Shown: piece after piece, positions 54,054-63,808 of the stretch
How positions within the stretch are numbered: position 1 is the stretch's first letter
Layout: each line of letters opens with the position of its first letter
Assembly: GCA_025765615.1 (NCBI GenBank)
Contig: JAIVFJ010000013.1
Location: forward strand, 434,001-498,000
Direction: 5' to 3'
DNA from: Zopfochytrium polystomum
Taxonomy: Eukaryota > Chytridiomycota > Chytridiomycetes > Chytridiales > Chytridiaceae
Length of the DNA stretch: 64,000 bases
The notes under the pieces: generated by a model
What the model was told of the DNA's origin: nothing
Database searches by the model: none
Seen by the model: the letters and a program-made list of their open reading frames with translations, nothing else
Made by a program: the position numbers and the translations under genes

Positions 54054-56119
54054 ATTACTTCACACGATGGGCTGAAGCCATCCCTCTCACTGATCTTGAA
54101 GATATGACAGTTGCAGCAGCACTAGTTGAACATGTCTTCTGTCGACACGGAATCCCTGTTGAAATTCATTCTGATAACGGCCAACCGCTCAAATCTGCAC
54201 TAGTTTCTGCTATCGGACACGTTCTCGGAATGGGACAGTCTTTTACATCACCATACTGGCCCCGCGCCAATGGTACTGCTGAACGTTTCATTAAAACTTT
54301 GAAAACTATGATTCGTGCCTACATCAACCAACACACCCATGAGGACTGGCCCCAAATCCTTCCTTATGTGCTTTTTGCATATCGTACTCATCCTCACCCA
54401 CTCCTCGGTGATACACCCTTCTTCTTATTACATGGACGTGACTGCCGTTTACCCCCCGACCTCTTCCTCGGAGTCACCCCTGAGGATTATGAGGACATGC
54501 CCCAAATTACTAAAGTGTCTGACGTCGCTGGCATCCCTGACGGCAATGACAATGAACCAGAAACCCTTCTTTCTCACGCTGTAGTAAGGGGAAAAGCTAT
54601 CCCGCTTACCTTAAACCCTAAGCTTGAACCAGCACCATTCCTCCGCATTGCATATATCAAAACATTTGACCTTCGAATGACACTGCTCCAGCATATCCCA
54701 CGGAAGCTGCGTCCTTACCCAACAGAACCATCTGCCTCACGCATCTTGACTGATCTCGTTGAGATCCATAACCTTGATATTGTATACATTGTATTCACAC
54801 GTACTCGACAGACCCAATCCATAAAGAAAGTAGATCTCCCTTTTTTCCTCCGTACCAACCATGGAGTGCTTGTTCGGTCAGTCGTATTCTACAATCCGCA
54901 GAAAAAAGAGATTCGCTACATCTATTCCCTACGTGGGACCCTGTTCCAAGAGACTGATGGGCCTTGCCCTTCCTTCCCACGAGGATATTGCACATCAGAT
55001 GAAATTGCGAACCTCCGCTTTTGGCATAGTATGCTTGCGCCCACCAGTGTAAAACTGATTGACGTCAATAGCTCTGAACCTCCCCAAGGCTTATTACTTT
55101 GGGAAGGCACATCATCGCCTCTGCTTCTCCATCTTCCTTCACCACAAGGTGAAGAAGATCTCACTGTCACCTACCTTACTGAAAACAAAGATTTAAATCA
55201 TTTTCTCCAACCCTCTGAGCAAGAGAGTTGTATTTATGTTAATAATATAATTCGACATTATGTTGTGCGTACTCTTGATAAATTAACGCATGCCCACTTG
55301 GTCGCACAACAAAATGCCACAGCACAACAAAAACAATTGAAGAAAAAATCAAAAGAAACAGACTCCAACCCACATAAACTTTTTCCTGGCGATAGAGCCT
55401 GGATGGCTGTTATCCTCAGACCGACACGCTCTGACATGCCAGAGAACGAAAGTTTCCTTTACCGATGGGCTGGGCCTGTCCGCATAATCCGCATTGACGG
55501 AAAAGACTCCAATTCTAAATGCACCGTCATTGAAACCTTTCCTGGCAAAGAGATTGCTGCACGCACTGTTCATATCTCCCGACTACGCCCCTTCACTCCT
55601 CGAGTCCCCATTGATTCTGCTGAAGACGCACTTAAAAGCAACGCTGAAGAGCTCGCCACTGCAATAAAAGAATGGGAAAAAGCAGTAATTCTGAAAAGAA
55701 GGCCTGCCACATCTCAACGTACCGCACTCGGAATGAGTATTGAACTTATGCGTCGCTTTGATCCTCACTTTACTGAAGCCGACATCTACAATCCTTTGTA
55801 TGAGGTCGACAAGATCTTAGCCTTCCGTCATAACAATGACAACACTTATTCATACCGCCTCAAATGGAAAAATTATTCCAATCGCTTTAACAGTTGGAAT
55901 GAGGAAGTTGATATGGACCCTGAATTTGTCAAAGAATACTGGGATAATGTCCGCCGGACCAATCCCACTGCCTATAAAGAAAGACAAGAAGCCCTACGAA
56001 AGCTTAAACAATCCAAAGCAACTGGCACTCCCTCAACACCTGCAACTACGTCTCCAGACCCACCTCCGATGGCCCGATCTTCGCGATTGCGGCAGCTCCC
56101 TCCAGTTAAGTATAAGTAG
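53828..56119 (+). CDS. gypsy pol part 3: integrase with unknown insert, and chromodomain
   Basis: Begins in the zinc module (DRFWWPTITTDLENHIQ, CETCQKTKDHPH). The core has AIDFAGPFKETPDG (Asp1), IHSDNGQPLKS (Asp2) and RANGTAERFIKTLK (Glu), with 35 residues between the last two (D35E). After GRDCRLPPDLFLGV the usual short linker is replaced by about 250 residues of unknown sequence (about 54500-55260). The helix AHLVAQQNATAQQKQLKKK, the GPY/F-like module (YRWAGPVRIIRIDG, HISRLRPF) and a chromodomain (YEVDKILAFRHNND, YRLKWKNYSNRFNSWNEE) follow. The chromodomain probably directs insertion to marked chromatin. The ATG is internal; translation should run in from the preceding frame. Confidence 0.9.
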   Translation: MDILLDRFWWPTITTDLENHIQSCETCQKTKDHPHRPGYLHPIPIGSFPFERIAIDFAGPFKETPDGYKYILVVVDYFTRWAEAIPLTDLEDMTVAAALVEHVFCRHGIPVEIHSDNGQPLKSALVSAIGHVLGMGQSFTSPYWPRANGTAERFIKTLKTMIRAYINQHTHEDWPQILPYVLFAYRTHPHPLLGDTPFFLLHGRDCRLPPDLFLGVTPEDYEDMPQITKVSDVAGIPDGNDNEPETLLSHAVVRGKAIPLTLNPKLEPAPFLRIAYIKTFDLRMTLLQHIPRKLRPYPTEPSASRILTDLVEIHNLDIVYIVFTRTRQTQSIKKVDLPFFLRTNHGVLVRSVVFYNPQKKEIRYIYSLRGTLFQETDGPCPSFPRGYCTSDEIANLRFWHSMLAPTSVKLIDVNSSEPPQGLLLWEGTSSPLLLHLPSPQGEEDLTVTYLTENKDLNHFLQPSEQESCIYVNNIIRHYVVRTLDKLTHAHLVAQQNATAQQKQLKKKSKETDSNPHKLFPGDRAWMAVILRPTRSDMPENESFLYRWAGPVRIIRIDGKDSNSKCTVIETFPGKEIAARTVHISRLRPFTPRVPIDSAEDALKSNAEELATAIKEWEKAVILKRRPATSQRTALGMSIELMRRFDPHFTEADIYNPLYEVDKILAFRHNNDNTYSYRLKWKNYSNRFNSWNEEVDMDPEFVKEYWDNVRRTNPTAYKERQEALRKLKQSKATGTPSTPATTSPDPPPMARSSRLRQLPPVKYK

Positions 56120-56206
56120 TGGATCCATAGGGCGTCCATCTGGTGACGAACGCTCTCGACTCCCTACCACTGTCGTACTGATCCTGCGAACGGGGCGCTA
56201 GGATAT

Positions 56207-56217
56207 TGAAAAAGAGG
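56207..56217 (+). promoter_or_regulatory. Polypurine tract
   Basis: GAAAAAGAGG lies immediately upstream of the 3' LTR, the expected primer site for plus-strand DNA synthesis. Confidence 0.7.
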
Positions 56218-56220
56218 TAC

Positions 56221-57317
56221 TGTGAGATTCCTAATCTCACTGATCATGGTCTTAACTGGGGTCTCCCTAAAAGCTCTTCCCCAGTTGTGACTATGTCATT
56301 ATATTGGCCCCCCATATTTATTTTTTATTACCATTCATCACATCCCTCACGGGCTCTAGTGTTTATCACTATAAAAGAGCATCCTGTGTTCCTTGTGCTG
56401 AATGGGCCTAAGCACAAGGGGCACACCCCTCATTCATCCTATTCATTCTTATTTTTACTCATTTTCCTTTTTCTCTCATTTTCCAACCTTTCAATCCACT
56501 GTCCCTGCACTGATGTGGCCTCAAAGCCTCAAATTATGTTCACCCCAAATTTGGAGGCAGGAGAGACACTGGGTGGAGGGGGGGTGTGGCTGAAAGAGTG
56601 ATTCACCCTTCCAACTTGTTCTTTCTTTCATTTTCTCCTTTTGTTATGTCTTTCCCTTTTTCTCTTTTCTTTCTTTCTTCCTTCTTTCCTTTTTTCTCTC
56701 CTCCCCTTTCCTATAAATACTCCCTCTCTCCCCTCCTTTGTTCTATATATATCTACTCTCTCTCAATAAATCCTACCTAGGTAACAACCAATCCTTTTCT
56801 TTCCTCTTTGGTGTTTCTCCCTAGGCCAGTGCTACCAGACCAAGCTGGGGATGGAGTCCTCTTAGGCCAGTGCTACCAGACCAAGCTAGTAGAGGTATGA
56901 TTTCCCCAGGCCAGTGTGTTGTATGCCAAGCTGGGGTGAGGTTTCCTTCCCTTTCCTTTCTCTTCCTTCCCCTACCTGGTTGGTTCTCACATTGAGCTCT
57001 GTCTCTGTGATACTGGCAGATGCCATACTGCCTTAGGGCATCCCCTTGTTGAACTGCTGCCTGTTGGTCACCATGTTGGATAGTCAGGGCTTGAACCTGG
57101 GGCCTGTGGGGTACTCTTCATTGAGCAACTCCACTTGGTCTAGCTGTCCTTGAATAAAGACAGAATTGAACCACATCATCCATCTTTGTTGAGTTTGAGC
57201 TGAATCCAGGGTACTGGCTCTGCTAATAACCAGGAGCTTCCCATCTTAAAGACTTGTCTTATCCCTTCTGCCACTAGACTATAGATGAGCCCCTGAAGAT
57301 GAAGAGGAGATCTCATA
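56221..57317 (+). repeat. 3' LTR of the gypsy element
   Basis: Same length and, by eye, same sequence as 42268-43364, including the internal tandem units and the open frames that can be compared in translation. Confidence 0.95.
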
Positions 57318-57440
57318 AGCATTCCCATTGCCCTCGCTGTTGTCGAAGTCATTGCTGCCGTAGCTGTCATTCTCGTCCAAATCCAAGTCGCGCTCACCGA
57401 CAGCATTAACATCGCCGCCCTCGTCAGTGGTGGGTTCCAT
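57318..57440 (-). pseudogene. N-terminal side of the ORF split by the gypsy insertion
   Basis: Minus-strand frame from about 57439 (MEPTTDEGGDVNAVGERD, then an acidic LDLDEND stretch) that reads straight into 42267-42054 once the retrotransposon and one AGCA copy are ignored. It may begin further upstream through an intron. Confidence 0.55.
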
Positions 57441-59645
57441 CCGGACACAGACAGAGGTTTTTGTTTTGTCTGCTCCGGCAATGGAAGGAAAGGGACATTG
57501 AAAAAGAAGAAAAAGACAACAAGCAAAAAAGGATCAGGCGAAAAAAAAAAGACAAACAACAGAGGATGTGGGGGGAATGAGGGCGACATGACCACTTAGT
57601 GATTGAGGGCGACAATTAGCAAAATCCTTTTGGAAACTCAGGTCAAAAATTGGCATTTCCATCCTGGCGTGATTGGCAACAAGAACCGCAGGTTCGAAAT
57701 CACTCATTTTGACCCCCCAAAACCTCAATTTTGAAAATTCGAGTGGGGACTCGAACTTTGGAACAAAATGAACATCACCAACGAAATGGTTGAAACCAAA
57801 GAACACAGGGACAACACTTGGGAGGAGTTGGCTGTCGTTGATGACTGTTCAGTTCAAGATGAGGATATGGACATCGACGATGCAGATGACAAGCAGGTTC
57901 TCGTTATTGTATTACTTGCCTACGCTGCAGTTGCGATCGATGCATACGTGGTTCCATGCTGGAACAGTCTGTACAACAAGGTTCCTGCACATACATCGGC
58001 CCTCACTGGATTTGCATAAACGGCGGATCCATGAAAATCATGCGCTAACAGCCTCTCCAAATCGAGCTGTGCAGTAGCGATTCCAGCGATCAGGCGATAC
58101 AATCAGCCGTTCAATGAATGGAGTGATACAGGCCCTTCGTTCACTCTACCCAATCTACGTGCAGGTTCCTCAAGCCGAAACAGTTACTCCTCGATACATC
58201 TCCTCCGATCCAAAACTTCACCTGTACTTCAAAGACTGCATCGGTGGGGTTTTAACTCTCACTCCTCGTCTGATCGTTGCACAAATCCAGGAGCAATTGA
58301 CGGAACGCATACTTCAGCTTGTGTTAGCGAATCCGGTTCATCGCTCGCTTGGAGAAATTGTAAGGGTACGATCAGCCAGAACGTTCTTGGCGTCTGTGGT
58401 TTCGACATGAATTATCATTACATCCTTGCTGGTTGGGAGGGCAGTGCCCACGACTCAAGGGTGATGAACCTATGATTTGCATTGTGATGGCATGTTGTCG
58501 CTATTATGCTCACTGTTCATTCGAAAACTATGTTCAGGTTCTCCAAGACGCGCTGTGAGACTGTGCTCTCTAAATCTCCTCACCCTGGGCTGGAGGTGGA
58601 AATAGAGCAATGGCCTAAATACCAATCCTATCTAATGAAAAGGGGCAAAAGAAGGTGTCTAGGGGTCACCAGACAGGAAAATGTATTTGGAGTCTACTAA
58701 AGCCCATCATCAAACACAAAAGAAACTCTTTAAACACAAAAAAGAGCAGTTATCACACATCTAAAAGGGAAACATAAGAAAAGTGTGACAAAGGTGGCAC
58801 AATCACAAAAGAAAGTGCAAAATGCCTCTGGTCCAAGACACAGAGAAACCCCAATGGCAAAGCCAAAGGGACCGAATCACTCAGTAAGGAATGAGATTTA
58901 GGGCAACAAAGGGGGCGCCTAAGGCAGCACCAACCAATCTGTGCCAGCTCCTTCCCAAGGCAGGAGCCAAGGGGAAAGGCAAGAGAGTGGGGAGGAAAGT
59001 GGCCAGGTCCCAACCCGTTGGAGCCACCACCTTGGAGCACCAGCTCCCTCTCTGCCAAAGACAAGCCCTAAGTTGGAGGGGGTTGGACACAAAGGGCAAA
59101 CACAAGGAACAGTTAGTGTGCAGAGATGCCTGTTGGATCAAACCAGAACTGTTTTCCACTTAACAGAACCAGACACATCTTGTCTCACTCCCAAGAGAGG
59201 TTCCAACTCAATCCAAGGAGGGGGCACACAGGGTGGGAGACAGTGGGACTCTTCTTGCTTCATCCTACTAGGACACAGACATCTGCCTCACCAGGCCAGA
59301 GGAATCCCCTATCTTAGAAGCAAGGAAGGTTAAAACCCACTCCCACACACAAGTGTGACACCATGACATCACAGGCATTAATCTGAGAGAAAGAGGGTCT
59401 GAACCCAGTGAAGACCAGGCCCACCAGAGGCCACAGGAGCCAACAACCAGGAAGATGGGGGCATACCTGAGAGACCATTTCTGCAGCAGTACCTGACCAG
59501 CCAGCTCATTCATATCACCTTGAGAGACCTGGATTTGACTAGATGTATTGACAGGAACCTAGAGGCACCACCACAGATTTACCCTCTATCCTTCCATCAC
59601 CAAGTGGCTCCTACCCAGTCCAACCTAAGCAGCATGCAGAATGGT

Positions 59646-59694
59646 GAGGTGCCCTGGGGATTGAACCCAGCACACTGCCATAATGGCCAAGAGG
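59646..59694 (-). other. tRNA-like (Pol III B-box) stretch in X3
   Basis: Minus strand contains GTGCTGGGTTCAATCCCCAG, a good B box, with a weaker upstream A-box-like part. No full cloverleaf. Confidence 0.35.
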
Positions 59695-60384
59695 ACTTCA
59701 ACCTCCTGTCACACACCAGGGGACTGCCACCCCCAGCTCATACACACAGTCAGGAAGAAAAGGGCAGGCAAGGGACTTCAGGTACAGTTCTCACAGTCAA
59801 CAAGAAGGGGGGGCAGCAGTTTAAATAGGAGAGGGTTGGAATCACAGGGAGGAGAGGAAAAAGGAGGGAAAACACATACAAAACAACAAAACAATAAATA
59901 AAACAATAAAGAACAGAATGGATGGGTGATTCACCAAATGGGGCTGAGCCATCAACAAAGAGAGACAGCTCAGAGAATCATGGGGCCATTTCTTGGCAGA
60001 CAGCCACCAGAGCAGAGTGGAGGGGGGGGTGGAGGAACTGGCAAGAAATGATTGGTGCAGACAAGAAGACACTCACCACAGCCACACAAGAAAGAAAAGA
60101 CACACAAAGAGAGACAGTAAACAAACAACTAAATAAAAGATAAAACAAGAAAAAGAGCCAAAACAAAAGAAAATACTAATTGGAAAAATAAGTAAAAATC
60201 ATCAACAGAAAGAGAAAGAAAAGCCCTGTCTTCTCATACCACTCATATGAGGCATTACATCATGGTAGCTGGGCATCTGGACTTTGCACTTCTCCCACAG
60301 AAGTGGTTCAGTCCTTAGTCATTCCAAAAGCGAGGGGTTATTAGCTGGACATGGTGGACTTTGCAGCCCAACAGTCTGCATGTC

Positions 60385-60447
60385 TCGAACTTGGCACCTT
60401 CCCAATTGAAGGGAGCGCTCTAACCACTGAGCAAGGAAGCCCTATGC
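60385..60447 (-). other. tRNA-like head (possible SINE-related) in X3
   Basis: Minus strand begins GGCTTCCTTGCTCAGTGG, then TTAGAGCGCTCCCTTCAATT and AAGTTCGAGACATGC. It has an A box, an anticodon-arm-like hairpin and a degraded B box, with no acceptor-stem closure. It resembles the tRNA-derived head of a SINE. Confidence 0.4.
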
Positions 60448-60858
60448 CAGCAGTTGAGCAGACACTGAGTCACTTGGTCTGCAGCCATTGTACAGAATAA
60501 TAATAATAATGGCACAAATAATAATAGTGACAGGTGACGCAGGCGCGACAACAAGTGTCAGTCGGTGGCTCATGTGGACAACCAATAATAATAAAATAAT
60601 AATATATACAGCAGTGTCCAAGCCGAATGCGTGTATAACGCGCTTCGAGACGGGTGGATAATCCTCACAATTATCAGTGAAAAAGTGGGTATACACTCTT
60701 TTATTTGAGGTCACAGGCTTGACGGCCTGTTGTCCTCACAGCGCTCTCAAAAGGGTTTTCCGTCCCTGCAGGAAAATATTATCTAGCAGATGCCGGCTAC
60801 TCACTATCAAAACGGTTCTTTGTGCCGTACCACGGTGTTCGTTATCATCTTAAAGAAT

Positions 60859-61256
60859 TTACACAAGGAAACCAAAGGTTTTGCTTCTCTTTGTGGCCTC
60901 AATCAACCTTGTTTTCAGATCTGCCCATTTTGTTTTCAACTGAGTGACATCCAGTTCGCAATGAAACTTCGCCCGACACTGCTGCAAAACGACATCCCAG
61001 GCCTTCTTGTGGATGCTCGACCCTGCTCGTTTTCCGGCAAGGATCTGAAACCTGGCTGCTTCGACGAAGAAGGATGTCCTTTCGGCGCTGACCAATTCAT
61101 CTTTGGTTTGCGTGCTGTCTTCCCTTGGGTGGTGGTGGTTTCATCATTGGTTTCCTCCATTTGGATACACAATGGCAAATTTCCAAAGGAATGGAGGGGG
61201 GCAAAATTTTTTGCAAACGGGCCACTGCCTCCATTTCGGTCGAACTGAACCTTCAA
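60859..61256 (-). pseudogene. Myb/SANT-like (trihelix-type) protein fragment of PIF/Harbinger
   Basis: Minus-strand frames give TTTQGKTARKPKMNWSA, then (after a frame change near 61090) FFVEAARFQILAGKRAGSS, HKKAWDVVLQQCRAKF and VTQLKTKWADLKTRLIEA. Tryptophan spacing and the QLK.KW..LK ending are those of the Myb/SANT-like DNA-binding partner encoded by PIF/Harbinger transposons. It lies tail-to-tail with the truncated transposase. Its probable C-terminal half is on the other side of the transposase (57440 leftward). Confidence 0.55.
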
Positions 61257-61497
61257 ACAGAAGGCTGTTTCATTTCAGCTGAACTGAGAACAACAAAATT
61301 TTGTAGCTGAACCATCAACGTTTCCCAAAAAAAAGAGGGGGAAAAAAAAAAAAAAATGGAAGACAGGCCTGGGCCGCAGACTCCATTAATCACAAAAAAA
61401 AAAAATTTTAACTTTTGTCTCTGAAGAAAAAAAGGAAAGAAAATGGACCACAAAACAAAACAGACGATCCAATGTTGCAACCCATCACGTAAGCGTC

Positions 61498-61577
<80 letters not shown>

Positions 61578-61805
61578 GCTGTATCTGTCTTCTCTCAATG
61601 TCTCTCCCTTTTTATCCAGACTTCTTGAGGTTTTCTGACAGCGAGCGACCGAAAACGCTGCGCGGCGAGTAAATAGGCTCGTCGTATTTAATCATTAATA
61701 CACACACACCAACTTGACCGCGAAGTCTTCTTACACCCAGACTCACACTCACACACTCACACACTCTCTTGCTACGTATCTATCTGGAAGCACTAATAGC
61801 CGCGA
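61257..61805. other. Upstream region of the last gene
   Basis: Contains A/T tracts, a (CT)n tract at about 61497-61566, and an AT-rich GTATTTAATCATTAA near 61684 that could serve as core promoter. CACACTCACA repeats lie just before the start codon. Confidence 0.45.
61497..61566. repeat. (CT)n microsatellite
   Basis: About 70 bp of CT units with few interruptions, 240 bp upstream of the start codon at 61806. Confidence 0.9.
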
Positions 61806-63524
61806 ATGGCGCCGCCACCTCCTGTTGCAACAACCACGGCCTCCTCGTCGTTTTCGTCCTCGCCGTCCTCGCCGTCCTCGCCGTCCTCACCATCCTCCGG
61901 GCCGCGATCGGATTCGGGCCGCGGCGAGGACGGCCCCCTCGTCCATTTCTACAGCGAGGCCCCTTACCTCAGCCAGTCCTTTCTCGGGCAAACCTCGCCA
62001 TCGCCTCCGCCGCCGCCGCCGCCCGACTCCTCCTCCTCCTCCTCCTCCTCCTCCTCCTCCCCTCCAACCTCCGCCGCATTCGACCGCGCCCCGTTCCTCA
62101 GCCAGCGTAGCGCGCTGCCGGCGGAAGAGCCGTGGGCCCTCTCGCAGGCCGGGTCGACTCGATCAGACGACTCCGCCCGCTTCTACGGCGAGGCTCCGTA
62201 CCTCAGCCAGTCGTTCTTCGAGGGATCACCGCCGTCGCCGCCGCTGCCGCCTCAGTCCACCACGCCGGAATTCGACCAGGCACCGTTCCTCAGCCAACCC
62301 AGCGCGCTGCAGACGGACTCGCCGCCTCCGTCCCCGTCGCGCGCCGCCCGGGACGGCCCAGCGTTCCTGACCAGCGACACCGCGCCGTCCTGGTGGCCCC
62401 TGCAGCAGCAGCAGCAGCAGGAGCCTTGGAGGGGCAAAGCGGTCCTGGCGAGTCACCCGCCGCCGCCGCCGCCGCCGCCGGACCTTGGGGTGCGGAAGGC
62501 TCCTCTGTCGACTCAGTCTACGACGCCCCTCCGTGACACGGATGGTGCCTCTGCTGGTGCTGGTGCTGATGCTGGTACTGGTGCAGCCGCTGCCGCTGCT
62601 GCGCCGGTCACTCATCGAGAACAGTACACGTACCCCCCGCCGGCTCCTCCCGCCGATGCATCCGAACTGACGTACCCACCCTTCCGCGACCCCCACGGCG
62701 TCGCCTTCGCGCAGAAATGTAATGAAACTAGAACGTCCTCCGCTTAGCACAGACAACTCCCCAACTAATCCCCATAAACCCGGCGCAGGGTCCCGCTGGA
62801 AACGGCGAGCGGCGCTCCTCATGGGCGTCGGCCTACTCGTCTCCGCGATCGCTGCCGCCGCCGCCGTCGCGGTCTGGCGATCCGCGCGGCCGGCCGGCAG
62901 CGACAACGTCGGTGGCGCCGCGCACGTCGACCCGACGCGCAGCCAAAGTATCAGCAGCAGCACCAGCACCGGAGCCGCGAGAGCTTCGTCCTTCCCGACC
63001 GCCTCATCAACAACAACCACAACTAATATAATGTTCTCCTCATCATATTCATCATCATCATCCTCATTACCTTCACCACTGTCCTCATCAGCGTCCACCG
63101 CAGCCGCCACCCCTACAGCCTCATCTCTAACCACCACCATCCCGGAGTCCAACTCGACCGCCCCCGAGCCCGCCCACCGCTCCGCAGCCACCACCACCAC
63201 CACCACCGCGCCAGTCGAGCCCCTCCTGCCCCAACCCCCGCCGCCCCCGCCACCGTCGACGTTCAGAATCCGCCGCGCAGACTTCCCCGTCTGCGTCGGC
63301 CGCGCTGGCACCCAGGACACCGCCGCAGCCCAGCCGTGCGACGACTCGCTCGCGACGACCGTGTTCCGCGCCGTCCAGGTCGCCGCGCTGCAAGGCGACA
63401 AGGGCAACGCCGCAGCAGCGGCGTCGGCGGCGGCGTGGGTGCACGTCGCGACGGGTGACTGCTTGGCGCTGGTCGGAAACGCGGTAAGGAGGCGCGCGCC
63501 GTAACCCAACCCAAAAATTACTCG

Positions 63525-63566
<42 letters not shown>

Positions 63567-63808
63567 CCAACCCTACCCCCCTCCCCTCTTCTCTGTCCCA
63601 CCCAAACCAGCTCGACACGGGCTTTGCGAACTGCACGCGCGCCACGGACCAGTCCGTGACGCTGGTGGCCGACCGCCAGCTGGTCGACGGCGCCGGCCGG
63701 TGCTTCCACACGCTGTCGTCGGGCCTGACGCACGTCGTGTCGTGCGGGAATTTTACGCTGCTCGACGCCGTGTGGCCGGTGCCGGCGGCGGCTACGACGG
63801 TGGTGTAG
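61806..63808 (+). CDS. Pro/Ser-rich single-pass membrane protein of unknown function, three exons
   Basis: Exons 61806-62718, 62789-63483 and 63611-63808 join in phase to 601 residues (GTAATG..GCAG and GTAAGG..CCAG introns; the second holds a T33-like tract). Residues 1-304 are Pro/Ser/Ala-rich and disordered, with four copies of the word AP(Y/F)LSQ at about 52, 95, 130 and 159. These are arranged as two tandem units (HFYSEAPYLSQSF and FDRAPFLSQRSAL; RFYGEAPYLSQSFF and FDQAPFLSQPSAL). A transmembrane helix follows KRRAALL at about 313-333. After it come a Ser/Thr stalk likely to be O-glycosylated and a C-terminal domain with cysteines (FPVCVGRAG, GDCLALVG, FANCTRATD, GRCFHTLSSG). The arrangement suggests a cell-surface protein with a cytosolic tail. 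I do not recognise the family. Confidence 0.8.

Larger units (their letters stand above)
42268..57317 (+). mobile_element. 15,050-bp Ty3/gypsy (chromodomain) LTR retrotransposon with an extra AP endonuclease
   Basis: Two LTRs of 1,097 bp (42268-43364 and 56221-57317) appear identical. The 4-bp sequence AGCA flanks both ends (42264-42267 and 57318-57321) as target duplication. Internal order: a leader of about 1.6 kb; a basic extra ORF; a membrane segment fused in frame to gag; protease; RT; RNase H; ExoIII/APE-type endonuclease; integrase with an unknown insert; chromodomain; polypurine tract. It is two to three times the usual size of a gypsy element. Four frame breaks occur, each consistent with one missing A. 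It interrupts another open frame. LTR identity implies recent insertion. Confidence 0.95.
58554..60740 (+). mobile_element. TGTGAG...CTCACA element, full-length copy X3 (2,187 bp)
   Basis: It begins TGTGAGACTG, ends TCCTCACA, and is flanked by GCGC on both sides (58550-58553 and 60741-60744), splitting a Harbinger transposase codon run. TG...CA ends with a 4-bp duplication suggest an LTR-type or LTR-like element. It has no coding capacity for retroviral proteins, so it may be a long solo LTR or a non-autonomous element. Its first 720 bp recur at 11985-12521 and 32502-33576. The 3' part carries two tRNA-like stretches on the minus strand. Confidence 0.8.
57768..60872 (+). pseudogene. PIF/Harbinger transposase, broken and interrupted
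   Basis: Pieces in order: an N-terminal part with acidic start and YNKVPAHTSALTG (57768-58016); ASPNRAVQ, a TAG stop, then RFQRSGDTISRSMN and LYPIYVQVPQAE. FKDCIG is followed by a GT-AG intron at 58244-58290 leading to AIDGTHTSACVSES (first Asp). After WRNCKGTISQNVLGVCG comes ILAGWEGSAHDSR (second Asp). A second intron (58461-58537) leads to VLQDA. A 2,187-bp element then splits the gene at 58553/60741. It resumes with GKYYLADAGYSLSKRFF and VPYHGVRYHLKEF up to about 60872. The segment with the catalytic Glu is missing. Harbinger enzymes cut and paste DNA with a Myb-like partner protein. Confidence 0.8.
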
